DNA of 62,577 nucleotides from an uncultured SAR86 cluster bacterium (GTDB taxonomy: Bacteria > Pseudomonadota > Gammaproteobacteria > Magnimaribacterales > AG-339-G14): contig CACJUN010000004.1 in assembly GCA_902596665.1 (NCBI GenBank), positions 1 to 62,577 of the forward strand, in the 5' to 3' direction. The notes under the pieces were generated by a model. The model ran no database searches. It was not told the origin of the DNA and saw only the letters and a list, made by a program, of their open reading frames with translations. Numbering within the stretch: position 1 is the stretch's first letter; each line of letters begins with the position of its first letter. Shown here in pieces: positions 44,650 to 52,621 of this stretch. Made by a program: the position numbers and the translations under genes.

Positions 44650-45580
44650 TGAACCTAAAAAAATAATACTAACTGGCGGTAGTGGTTTCTTAGGGGGTCA
44701 TTTGTTAAAAAATAAGCTATTTGAGAAAGCTTTAGTAATAGGCAGATCTAAGCCAAAAAACCATAAATACTTTAAAGAAGTATTATTTTCTGAGGAAGAA
44801 AATCTTTCCAAGATTTTTAGAGATGTAGAAGTAATAGTTCATACTGCTGCAAAAGCCCATGAAATGGGTGAGAAAAACAAAAGCTCATTGGAAATTTATC
44901 GAAATATAAATACTGAAAGTACCATGACACTTGCGAGGCAAGCTGCACTTGCTGGCGTCAAAAGATTTATATTCATAAGTACAATAAAAGTCCTAGGAGA
45001 AAGTAATAATCCGGATTCTTTTTTTAGATATGATGATCCCTTAAATCCTCAAGATTCTTACAGTATCTCTAAAGCTGAAGCCGAAGAGGGTCTAAAATTG
45101 ATCAGTAAATCCTCTGAAATGGAAATAGTTATAATTAGACCTCCCTTGGTTTATGGAAGGGGCGTTAAAGGAAATTTTAGAAGCTTACTTAAATTGATTA
45201 GAATGAAATTTCCTTTGCCTCTAGGAAATATAAAGAACAAAAGGAGCTTAGTTAGTGTCGATAACTTAATTGATTTGATTGTTACCTGTATAAACCATCC
45301 AAATGCAAAAAATCAAACCTTCTTAGTAAGCGACGATAATGATTTAAGTACAACTGAATTATTGTCAATGCTTGCAGAAGCAGGAGGTTTTAAAACTTTT
45401 TTATTCAATTTCCCAAATGCCTTATTATATTTTTTACTCAAATTATTAGGTAAATTGGCTATATATAATAGGTTGTATGGTTCAATGTGTATTGATATTG
45501 AACATACAAAATCTAAACTTGGTTGGTATCCGCCATTTAGAGTCAAAGAATCTTTAAAAGATTGCTGGACAGATGATTAA
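44633..45580 (+). CDS. NAD-dependent epimerase/reductase (SDR) linked to the initiating transferase block
   Basis: 315-residue extended SDR with LTGGSGFLGGHLL (about 13-25), FISTIKVLG, the catalytic pair YSISK, and RPPLVYGRGVKGNF. The last motif is typical of WbpV/WbuF-like SDRs that reduce or epimerise 4-keto sugars made by FlaA1-type dehydratases. That fits its position, directly before such a dehydratase and a PglC-type transferase. Exact product (for example UDP-QuiNAc or UDP-FucNAc) is undetermined. Confidence 0.75.
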   Translation: MTFHSNEPKKIILTGGSGFLGGHLLKNKLFEKALVIGRSKPKNHKYFKEVLFSEEENLSKIFRDVEVIVHTAAKAHEMGEKNKSSLEIYRNINTESTMTLARQAALAGVKRFIFISTIKVLGESNNPDSFFRYDDPLNPQDSYSISKAEAEEGLKLISKSSEMEIVIIRPPLVYGRGVKGNFRSLLKLIRMKFPLPLGNIKNKRSLVSVDNLIDLIVTCINHPNAKNQTFLVSDDNDLSTTELLSMLAEAGGFKTFLFNFPNALLYFLLKLLGKLAIYNRLYGSMCIDIEHTKSKLGWYPPFRVKESLKDCWTDD

Positions 45581-45600
45581 CCATAAAAAGGTCTTTAGAT

Positions 45601-46788
45601 ATGAACACATTGGAGTTGATAGGAAGAAAAAAAGAATTATTTCATTCCGATATAAAAAAATTTGAAGAAGAACTTAAAGAAAAAATAAAAAATTCAAAAT
45701 TTTTGGTCATTGGAGGCGCTGGTTCGATTGGGCAGGCAGTTTGCCATCAAATATTTAAACGAGATCCAAAATTACTGCATGTTGTCGATATATCAGAAAA
45801 TAATATGGTCGAGCTTGTCAGAAATATTCGAAGCACTATAGGTTATGGTTCAGGGATATTTGAAACTTTTGCTATCGACTGTGGATCATCTGAATTCGAG
45901 TCGCTTATAAATCACGAGGGACCTTATGACTATATATTCAATCTATCTGCATTGAAGCATGTAAGAAGTGAAAAAGATCCTTACACTCTGATGAGAATGA
46001 TTTCAGTTAATATCTTCAACACAATAAAGGCAACTAAATTAGCAAAAGATATGGATGCTAAAAAATATTTTTGTGTTTCAACAGACAAGGCTGCTAATCC
46101 AGTTAACATGATGGGAGCAAGTAAAAGAATAATGGAAATGTTTCTAATGCGCGAAAGTCTAACCCAAAATGTTTCAATGGCACGTTTTGCAAATGTTGCT
46201 TTTTCTGATGGTTCTTTACTACATGGATTCAATCAGAGGTTTTCAAAAAAACAGCCTTTTTCAGCACCAAACGATGTAAGTCGTTATTTTGTCACACCTG
46301 AGGAATCAGGAGAACTTTGCCTATTATCAGGACTAAAAGGAAATAATAGGGATATTTTTTTTCCAAAGCTCAATGAAAAACTGCATTTGATTAAATTTTC
46401 TGAGATTGCTCAACTATATCTAAATGATAGAGGTTACGAGCCCTTTGAATGTGAAAGTGAGGATGAGGCACGTTCTGAGGCGGCCAAGTTAATTAAAAAT
46501 AAAAAATGGCCATGTTTCTTCTTCAAAAGCGATACTACTGGCGAAAAAGATTTTGAGGAATTCTTTACTGAAAGAGAAGATTTAGATATGAGTCGGTTTG
46601 ATGCTATAGGAGTTATAAGAAATAAACCTAATTTTGATGAAAATAAGCTAAATACATTTGAAGATAAAATTAATAATTTGCTGAATATGAGGAAATGGAA
46701 CAAAGAAGAAATAGTAGAACTTTTTTTCGAACTTTTGCCAGGATTTGCTCATAAGGAAACTGGCAAGTACTTAGATCAAAAGATGTAG
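45601..46788 (+). CDS. CapD/FlaA1-type nucleotide-sugar dehydratase (soluble form)
   Basis: 395 residues. The Rossmann motif is LVIGGAGSIGQAVCHQI (about 35-51). The active-site region is VSTDKAANPVNMMGASKR (about 159-176), with Met in place of the usual Tyr of the YxxxK pair, as normal for FlaA1/WbpM/CapD. It lacks the N-terminal membrane domain of WbpM. The last 120 residues (starting near YEPFECESEDEARSEAAK) are a C-terminal extension. Predicted to catalyse 4,6-dehydration, possibly with C5 epimerisation, of a UDP-HexNAc that becomes the first sugar of the unit. Confidence 0.8.
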   Translation: MNTLELIGRKKELFHSDIKKFEEELKEKIKNSKFLVIGGAGSIGQAVCHQIFKRDPKLLHVVDISENNMVELVRNIRSTIGYGSGIFETFAIDCGSSEFESLINHEGPYDYIFNLSALKHVRSEKDPYTLMRMISVNIFNTIKATKLAKDMDAKKYFCVSTDKAANPVNMMGASKRIMEMFLMRESLTQNVSMARFANVAFSDGSLLHGFNQRFSKKQPFSAPNDVSRYFVTPEESGELCLLSGLKGNNRDIFFPKLNEKLHLIKFSEIAQLYLNDRGYEPFECESEDEARSEAAKLIKNKKWPCFFFKSDTTGEKDFEEFFTEREDLDMSRFDAIGVIRNKPNFDENKLNTFEDKINNLLNMRKWNKEEIVELFFELLPGFAHKETGKYLDQKM

Positions 46789-46790
46789 TT

Positions 46791-47468
46791 ATGGAGCGAT
46801 TTTTTGACTTAGTTTTTTCGTGTTTAGCATTGGTAATTCTCTCACCATTACTTTTTCCAATTATTGTCATTTTAAGGTTGAGTGGTGAAGGTGAAATTTT
46901 TTTCTTACAAGACAGGGTTGGAAAAAATGGTAAGGTTTTTAAGCTTTTTAAATTTGCAACTATGCTCAAAGATAGTCCTAATATTGGTTCCGGTACCTTA
47001 ACGATAAAAAATGATCCTAGGATTCTTCCAGTTGGGAAACTATTAAGAAAAACTAAAATTAATGAATTACCACAGCTGTTAAATATTTTTTTTGGAGATA
47101 TGAGTCTTATTGGCCCAAGACCCTTAGCAATTCAAAACTTCAATTCATATTCAAAGGAAATTCAAAATACTATTACATTGGTAAGGCCTGGGCTCTCTGG
47201 AATAGGTTCAATAATTTTTAGAAATGAAGAAGAGATAATCGACGAAAAAAGTTCTTCTATTGATTTTTATAATAATTCAATTGCACCTTACAAAGGAGCC
47301 CTTGAAAAATGGTTTGTTTTGAATAAAGGAATTTTTATTTATTTCTTATCTATCTTTGCAACAATTTGGGCTGTTCTTTTCCCAAAAACAAAATTGGCCT
47401 GGAAGTTATTTAAAGATTTGCCTGAACCACCAAATGAATTGAAAGAAAAACTTCATTACTCCAATTAG
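46791..47468 (+). CDS. Initiating sugar-phosphate transferase (PglC/WcaJ catalytic-domain type)
   Basis: Transfers a sugar-1-phosphate to undecaprenyl phosphate, starting each repeat unit on the inner membrane. The small form of the bacterial sugar transferase family, 225 residues: one N-terminal re-entrant hydrophobic helix (about 9-30), FFLQDRVGKNGKVFKLFKF (about 43-61), RKTKINELPQLLNIF, and GDMSLIGPRP with the conserved Pro-Arg-Pro. A C-terminal hydrophobic segment (about 178-197) is extra compared with PglC. It is the last gene of the polysaccharide locus, 2 nt after the dehydratase. Confidence 0.87.
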   Translation: MERFFDLVFSCLALVILSPLLFPIIVILRLSGEGEIFFLQDRVGKNGKVFKLFKFATMLKDSPNIGSGTLTIKNDPRILPVGKLLRKTKINELPQLLNIFFGDMSLIGPRPLAIQNFNSYSKEIQNTITLVRPGLSGIGSIIFRNEEEIIDEKSSSIDFYNNSIAPYKGALEKWFVLNKGIFIYFLSIFATIWAVLFPKTKLAWKLFKDLPEPPNELKEKLHYSN

Positions 47469-47486
47469 ACTGATATTTATTCAAAA

Positions 47487-48350
47487 ATGAGAATCTATAA
47501 CCTGCTGAAAGACTTTTTATTACCAAAAGAAGTGTTATACCTTCAAGATGATGATTCATTTAATTTAGCATTAAGAGATTTAGAAGCTAATAATATTTTG
47601 GCTATAGATACAGAATTCATTTGGAGAAATACTTATTTTCCAAAATTGAGCTTAATACAAATATCTACTTATAAAAAAATTTATATAATCGACTGCATTA
47701 CTTTAAATATATCTGAACTTGAGAAAATCTTTATAAATAAGAAAATTTTAAAAATCTTCCATTCCATCAGAGGCGATATATCAGTGCTTTCAAATTGTTT
47801 AGGTTTTAAGATTGAAAATATTTTTGATACACAGCTTGCAGAAGATATTTTAAGCCAAAGAAAAGGTGCTCAAATCAGCTATAAAAAACTAGTAAAGAAA
47901 TACTTTTTTAAAGACATATCAAAATCAGAAACTAATTCTGATTGGGAAAGGCGTCCTCTGAAAAAAAAACAAGTCGACTATGCTGCTGAAGATGTAAGGT
48001 ATCTTCATTCAATAATGGAAATCCAAAAAAATAAACTAATTAGTTCAAATAAAATTGATTCATTTTATCTAGCATGTCATCAAGAAAAAAAACTTGGAGA
48101 AGAGGACTTTTCTATTTCCAGACTAAGAAGGTTTCAGAAAAAGAATAAAAACATATCTAAAAAAGAGATAGAGGTATTTAACTGGAGAGAGAATCAAGCA
48201 AAAAAACTAAATGTGCCTCCAAGTCATATTATTGAAGATAAGAATTTAAAACAGTTACAAAAAGTAATGGAAAAAAAAGATCTTAATGAATGTAAGTGGA
48301 TCATTAAAAAAGATTCTTCTAGGGATGACTTTATTAATTTTTTCTTATGA
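47487..48350 (+). CDS. rnd: Ribonuclease D, short form
   Basis: 3'-to-5' exoribonuclease for tRNA maturation. The DEDDy residues are visible: Exo I AIDTEFIWR (about 40-48), Exo II FHSIRGDISVL (about 94-104) and Exo III YAAEDVRYL (about 167-175). One HRDC-like domain follows (VFNWRENQAKKLNVPPSHII). With 287 residues it is about 90 shorter than E. coli RNase D, which has two HRDC domains; the second is missing. It overlaps the next gene by 4 nt. Confidence 0.88.
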   Translation: MRIYNLLKDFLLPKEVLYLQDDDSFNLALRDLEANNILAIDTEFIWRNTYFPKLSLIQISTYKKIYIIDCITLNISELEKIFINKKILKIFHSIRGDISVLSNCLGFKIENIFDTQLAEDILSQRKGAQISYKKLVKKYFFKDISKSETNSDWERRPLKKKQVDYAAEDVRYLHSIMEIQKNKLISSNKIDSFYLACHQEKKLGEEDFSISRLRRFQKKNKNISKKEIEVFNWRENQAKKLNVPPSHIIEDKNLKQLQKVMEKKDLNECKWIIKKDSSRDDFINFFL

Positions 48351-48655
48351 TTTATTTTGCTTGGTTTTTAAATTTATTTTTAGCTCTAATCATTGCCATT
48401 ACTATTAGAAAGCTATTTTCAAACATAATCTTAAAAAGATTAGCATATGCATTATTTTTGAGTTTATTCACTACTTTTTGGTTTTTATTTCCTGGAAGTA
48501 AAGATATGGCACCAATTTTCTCAATCTATTTTTTAGATATCATTGAATCTGAAAGTTTTGTCCAAATGAGGCTATTAAGACCTTTTGCATTGGTATTTTT
48601 TTTAATCTTGATTTTTGATTTTTTGTTATTTCGCTATAAATCTAAAAAGAAATAA
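48347..48655 (+). CDS. Small membrane protein of unknown function
   Basis: 102 residues with three hydrophobic segments (about 4-20, 30-48 and 76-95) and a Lys-rich C-terminus, so probably an inner-membrane protein. No family is recognised. The ATGA overlap with rnd argues that it is translated. Its end overlaps the convergent yfcE-like gene by 14 nt. Confidence 0.65.
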   Translation: MIYFAWFLNLFLALIIAITIRKLFSNIILKRLAYALFLSLFTTFWFLFPGSKDMAPIFSIYFLDIIESESFVQMRLLRPFALVFFLILIFDFLLFRYKSKKK

Positions 48656-49130
48656 TTTCCATTTTGGGATCATCAGTCTCAATAATTCCTATTTTATTCA
48701 TACCTTTCATCATTCCAGCGCATTCGCCAGGATTGAATATATGAGTTTCTTTATAGATTTCATCTCTGAATCTATGCGTATGCCCATGAACAATAATATT
48801 TCCTTTTTTATAAAAACCATCTTCAATATCATTAGGATCATGAACAGCGAATAAAAAATCCTTCTCTGAAATTCTTATCTTCAGTTTTTCTTCAAATAAA
48901 AAATCTTTTTGTTTACATATTTTGAGTAGACGATCCTTTTCATCTTGATCATTATTTCCAAAAACACCCATCAAAGGCATTTTAAGTATATCGAAAGCTA
49001 GTAATGTTTTTGGAAGGCTTATGTCTCCGGTATGAATTACAAAATCCAAATCATGAGCATTGAAAATGTCGCAAATTTTTGCGACATTTTTCAAATTATT
49101 GTGAGTATCGCCAGTTAGGCCTATTTTCAA
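48642..49130 (-). CDS. yfcE: YfcE/MJ0936-type metallophosphoesterase
   Basis: 162-residue calcineurin-like phosphoesterase. The metal motifs are in order: GDTHNN (about 6-11), HTGDIS (about 33-38), GNND (about 57-60), and VHGHTHRF (about 113-120), with the NPGEC segment near the end. This is the YfcE family of small phosphodiesterases. It overlaps the thiolase gene upstream by 4 nt and converges with the small membrane protein gene. Physiological substrate unknown. Confidence 0.85.
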   Translation of the reverse strand: MKIGLTGDTHNNLKNVAKICDIFNAHDLDFVIHTGDISLPKTLLAFDILKMPLMGVFGNNDQDEKDRLLKICKQKDFLFEEKLKIRISEKDFLFAVHDPNDIEDGFYKKGNIIVHGHTHRFRDEIYKETHIFNPGECAGMMKGMNKIGIIETDDPKMEIISF

Positions 49131-50275
49131 GACTTAGTTAGTTTTTCAAGAATATGGATTCCACAAGCAGTACCTAAACCTATGACATGTGTCATTCCAA
49201 TCTTTGCTCCTTCAACTTGTCTTGCTCCAGCCTCACCTCTCAAGTGAGTACAGACTTCATAAATATTTGCGATTCCAGTAGCTCCTAGAGGATGTCCTTT
49301 AGACAAAAGACCTCCAGAAACATTTACTGGAACTTTACCACCGAGCTCTACATGGCCCTCATCTATCATTCTTCCTGCTTCCCCATCTTTGCAGAGACCA
49401 AGGTTCTCATAATGCAGCATTTCAGCTGTAGCAAAACAGTCATGCAATTCAACAAGGTTTACATCTTCTGGACCAATTCCTGCTTGTTCATATGCATCTT
49501 TTGCTGCAAGCCTTGTACAAGCATTTACATCAGGCATTACAAGATCTCTATCTGTGTAAGGATCGCTTGCCATGGCAGATGCTCTGACCTTAACTGCTCT
49601 TCCCATGCCAAGTTCTTTAGCTTTCTTTTCAGAAACTAGAACAGCTGCAGCAGATCCATCTACGTTAACTGAGCACATCAGCTTAGTATTAGGATAAGAG
49701 ATCATTTCGGCATTCATCACTTCATCAAGAGGAGTCTCAATTTGATACATAGCTTTTGGATTCATGGTTGAGTGATGATGATTTTTCACTGATATTTTTG
49801 CAAACTGTTCAAAAGTTGTTCCATGCTCCTTTGCATGTTCCATTCCAGCCTCAGCAAAAACACAAGGCATAGTACCAGAACCTAAAAGACCCTCTTTAGG
49901 TATGCCATCTCCTCCTCCAGCACCACCAAGCAGTCCTTTTCCCATTTGCTCAACACCTACAGCAAGGACGACGTCATACATGCCAGCTTTAATTGACATC
50001 CATGCCTCTCTAAATGCAGTTGCACCAGTAGCACATGCATTTGCAACATTTACAACTGGCATTCCAGTCTGACCTATTTCTTGAAGAATCCTTTGTCCCA
50101 CCATTGCATTTGCTTGCCCCAAGTTTCCGCAATAAAGAGCTTGCATATCTTGAATTCCCAATCCAGCATCATCCAATGCCATCAATGCAGCTTCTGCACC
50201 GATATTAGGAACACTTCTGTCTGGAAATCTTCCAAACTTAATCATATCAACACCCATTACATAAACATCACTCAT
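49127..50275 (-). CDS. Thiolase family protein (SCP2/acetyl-CoA acetyltransferase-like)
   Basis: 382-residue thiolase fold. The nucleophilic Cys is in NVANACATGATAF (about 76-88). Other family sites are LHDCFATAEMLHYE (about 276-289), SGGLLSKGHPLGATG with the catalytic His (about 320-334), and GLGTACGIHIL at the end. Since both Cys and His are present it should be a true thiolase rather than the Cys-less Ltp2-type aldolase. It sits 13 nt behind a DUF35 Zn-ribbon protein, the usual partner of SCP2-type thiolases. Likely in beta-oxidation of an unusual acyl-CoA. Confidence 0.85.
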   Translation of the reverse strand: MSDVYVMGVDMIKFGRFPDRSVPNIGAEAALMALDDAGLGIQDMQALYCGNLGQANAMVGQRILQEIGQTGMPVVNVANACATGATAFREAWMSIKAGMYDVVLAVGVEQMGKGLLGGAGGGDGIPKEGLLGSGTMPCVFAEAGMEHAKEHGTTFEQFAKISVKNHHHSTMNPKAMYQIETPLDEVMNAEMISYPNTKLMCSVNVDGSAAAVLVSEKKAKELGMGRAVKVRASAMASDPYTDRDLVMPDVNACTRLAAKDAYEQAGIGPEDVNLVELHDCFATAEMLHYENLGLCKDGEAGRMIDEGHVELGGKVPVNVSGGLLSKGHPLGATGIANIYEVCTHLRGEAGARQVEGAKIGMTHVIGLGTACGIHILEKLTKS

Positions 50276-50288
50276 ATTTTCACCTCAT

Positions 50289-50705
50289 TTAAGCTGGTTC
50301 AAAAAAATAACTAAGATAAGAATTTCCTTCTTTATCTTTTCTGCCTAAAGCATCGCCATAAGTTATTTTTACTGGCATATTAAATTCTATTTTATCAGGG
50401 TCTGGATCAATATTAATCAAATTTCCTTTGATTGTTCCTCCTCCATCAAGATCAACTATTGCAGAAATATAAGGGACGTCTATTCCAGGAAATGATCTGA
50501 AAACTATTGCATAGCTATGTAAGATCCCTGTTTCAGATAACTTTATAATCTCCATTTCGTCTCTCGCGAAACACTTCGAACATACATTTCTTTCACCCAA
50601 GTAAGTTGCTCCACATTTCTTACAACGATAACCTTCCAAATAAGGATCTCCATTATCAGGAATCTTTAAATAATCTACTACAGGTAATGGTTTTGTTTCT
50701 GACAC
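50289..50705 (-). CDS. Zn-ribbon/OB-fold DUF35 protein, thiolase partner
   Basis: 138 residues. The N-terminal rubredoxin-like Zn ribbon has CKKCGATYLGERNVCSKC (about 28-45, four Cys), followed by an OB-fold (SYAIVFRSFPGIDVPYISAI). DUF35 proteins are partners of SCP2-type thiolases, acyl-CoA hydratases and aldolases. Here it is the first gene of a three-gene minus-strand unit with the thiolase and the YfcE-like gene. Confidence 0.85.
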   Translation of the reverse strand: MSETKPLPVVDYLKIPDNGDPYLEGYRCKKCGATYLGERNVCSKCFARDEMEIIKLSETGILHSYAIVFRSFPGIDVPYISAIVDLDGGGTIKGNLINIDPDPDKIEFNMPVKITYGDALGRKDKEGNSYLSYFFEPA

Positions 50706-50773
50706 GTTTCCCCCGATAAAACTTATACATGTACAATTATTAAACCATAGCAGTGAATAAAAATTAAGAAAAA
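50706..50773. promoter_or_regulatory. Divergent promoter region (DUF35 unit / TerB-DnaJ gene)
   Basis: A 68-nt gap between genes starting in opposite directions. It includes the palindrome TACATGTA at about 50729-50736 and AT-rich hexamers on both strands. Promoters for both units must lie here or nearby, but no specific -35/-10 pair stands out. Confidence 0.35.
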
Positions 50774-51505
50774 ATGAGTTTAATTGGCGGTATTGTTGGC
50801 GGGATGATTGGCTTCACTTTGCTTGGACCTATTGGTGCTCTTGTTGGAAGCGTAATGGGCTCAAGAATGACTAGGCAAGCAAAATCTAGAAGAAATCCAA
50901 ATAACTTAGATCATCAAGTAGCTTTTTTTACAGCTTTATTTGCATGCCTAGCAAAAATAGCTAAAGCTGATGGAAGAGTAAGCGAAGAGGAGGTTTCCAA
51001 AATTGAAAGTTTTATTTCTAATAAATTCAACTTTACCGAAGATGAAAGAAATTTTGCTATAAACATTTTTCAAAAAGCTAAATCAGATAACGTTTCTTTT
51101 GATGCATATGCAAAACAGCTTTATCAACTTTTAGGCTCTAGCCCAAATTCACTTTTGGTTTTTTATGAGCTTTTATTTGAGTTAGCCATGGCTGATGGAG
51201 AAATGCATGAAAATGAAGAGAGGCTGTTAAGAAAAATCCCTAACATTTTTGGATTTGATAAAGATGTTTATAAAGATTTATATAACAAATATGTCGGAAA
51301 AATTTCAGATGCTTATGAAATTCTGGGTGTTACTAAAGGAATGACTTTAGAAGAAATAAAAAAAATCTATAGAGTTAAAAGAAAAGAATTTCATCCAGAT
51401 GCGCTAATTTCTAAAGGTCTCCCGGAGGAATTAATTGAAAAAGCTAAAGAAAAATTTATAGAAATACAAGCAGCATTTGAGATAATAGAAAAGGAAAAAA
51501 AATGA
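50774..51505 (+). CDS. DjlA-like protein (TerB domain plus J-domain)
   Basis: 243 residues. A Gly-rich hydrophobic N-terminus (residues 4-30, glycine-zipper-like, GGIVGGMIGFTLLGPIG) may insert in the membrane. A TerB-like helical domain follows (about 46-165; KADGRVSEEE and MADGEMHENE repeats with acidic metal-binding residues). A C-terminal J-domain (about 178-243) has AYEILGV and the HPD tripeptide in KEFHPDAL, which activates DnaK ATPase. This is the DjlA layout. It overlaps DoxX by 4 nt. Confidence 0.82.
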   Translation: MSLIGGIVGGMIGFTLLGPIGALVGSVMGSRMTRQAKSRRNPNNLDHQVAFFTALFACLAKIAKADGRVSEEEVSKIESFISNKFNFTEDERNFAINIFQKAKSDNVSFDAYAKQLYQLLGSSPNSLLVFYELLFELAMADGEMHENEERLLRKIPNIFGFDKDVYKDLYNKYVGKISDAYEILGVTKGMTLEEIKKIYRVKRKEFHPDALISKGLPEELIEKAKEKFIEIQAAFEIIEKEKK

Positions 51506-51972
51506 TTAGATTTATTTTAAAAATAGATAATTTTTTAGGCAACTTAAAAGCCTTTGACTTCATTGGCCTATTCTTTTTGAGAGTCTACTTATTCTTCGTA
51601 TTTTGGAACGCTGGGGTGAGAAAAATAGCTTGGGAAGATGGCATACCAAATGTTGATAGATTTTCAGAGTTTTTGGGTCCAGGAGGAAAAGATAATCTCA
51701 ATTTAATTCTGCCTGACCTATTTGCTTGGTTAACGGTTATTGCTGAAGCAGGAGGGGCAGTTCTCTTATTAATAGGCCTTTTCTCGAGATGGGCAACCGC
51801 ACCTATTTTAGTATGCATGATTGTGGCTACTTATTATCATTCCCCAAACGGATGGAATGCAGACGCAGGAGGTTATGAGATGTCAGTAACTTATTTCCTA
51901 ATGACTTCAATCATTTTATTATTCGGTCCAGGTAAATATTTATCGCTAGATTTTTGGGTTCAAAGAAAATAA
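51502..51972 (+). CDS. DoxX family membrane protein
   Basis: 156 residues with four hydrophobic segments. FFLRVYLFFVFWNAGVRKI (about 24-42) and LTVIAEAGGAVLLLIGLFSRWA (split around residue 85) are the characteristic DoxX pattern of a helix with Arg/Lys followed by an Glu-Gly helix. Function in this group is not well defined; some members are linked to redox or sulfur metabolism. It is coupled to djlA upstream and directly followed by pdxH (0-nt gap). Confidence 0.8.
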   Translation: MIRFILKIDNFLGNLKAFDFIGLFFLRVYLFFVFWNAGVRKIAWEDGIPNVDRFSEFLGPGGKDNLNLILPDLFAWLTVIAEAGGAVLLLIGLFSRWATAPILVCMIVATYYHSPNGWNADAGGYEMSVTYFLMTSIILLFGPGKYLSLDFWVQRK

Positions 51973-52566
51973 ATGAATTTTGATTCCATATCTCAAGAGC
52001 CTCTTCTTGAAGTCAAATATTTTCTTGAGCAGGCCAGAGATAAAGATTTGAGAGACTGGAATGGAATGACCGTTTCAACCGTCGATGAAGATCAAAGACC
52101 TTCTTCAAGGGTCGTATTACTAAAAAAATTTACTGATGACGGTTTATTTTTCTATACCAACTATAAAAGCAAGAAGGGCAAAGATATTTCAAAAAATAAT
52201 AATGTTTCAGTAAATTTTTGGTGGAGAGAGTTGCAAGTACAAATTAGAGTCAGCGGATTAATATCAGAAGCCTCCAGATCAGAATCGGAAGAATATTTTA
52301 ATTCGAGACCAAAAGGTTCAAGAATTTCAGCTATTGTCTCAAAACAGAGTGAAGAAATTGAATCTTTTGAAAGCTTCCAAAAAATTGTTGAAGAAGCTAT
52401 TAGTAACTTGGATGAGAAAGATATAAAACTCCCAGATCATTGCGGAATGTATAAAATCATGCCCTCGCAGATTGAAATTTGGAAAGAAGGAGAATTCCGG
52501 AGACATGAAAGAACACTTTTTAAACTAGAAGGAAAAAAGTGGATTAAATCTTACCTTTCTCCTTAA
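51973..52566 (+). CDS. pdxH: Pyridoxamine/pyridoxine 5'-phosphate oxidase
   Basis: FMN enzyme that makes pyridoxal 5'-phosphate, the cofactor needed by the two sugar aminotransferases in this window and others. Key segments are SSRVVLLKKF (about 45-54), FYTNYKSKKGKDI (about 62-74), WWRELQVQIRVSG (about 83-95), and the C-terminal EFRRHERTLF. 197 residues. It is slightly shorter than E. coli PdxH (218), mostly at the N-terminus. It follows DoxX without a gap. Confidence 0.92.
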   Translation: MNFDSISQEPLLEVKYFLEQARDKDLRDWNGMTVSTVDEDQRPSSRVVLLKKFTDDGLFFYTNYKSKKGKDISKNNNVSVNFWWRELQVQIRVSGLISEASRSESEEYFNSRPKGSRISAIVSKQSEEIESFESFQKIVEEAISNLDEKDIKLPDHCGMYKIMPSQIEIWKEGEFRRHERTLFKLEGKKWIKSYLSP

Positions 52567-52621
52567 AAAATAGTGATATTGAAGTAAAATAACATTTAAG
52601 GCCCCTCGTATAGGTCAAAAA

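Noticed and set aside
44675-44682. GGCGGTAG, the core of the JUMPstart/ops element found upstream of O-antigen loci
   Set aside because: It lies inside the SDR gene and simply encodes part of the conserved TGGSGF cofactor motif; it is not upstream of a transcription unit.
9050-47468. Possible mobile island with insertion sequences, integrase or att repeats next to tRNA-Leu
   Set aside because: No transposase, integrase or direct repeat of the tRNA 3' end was seen near the right boundary. Transfer of the locus is plausible but not shown by such marks.
48615-48854. Plus-strand 79-codon frame over the yfcE-like gene
   Set aside because: It overlaps two better supported genes, has no family features and mirrors the metallophosphoesterase coding strand.
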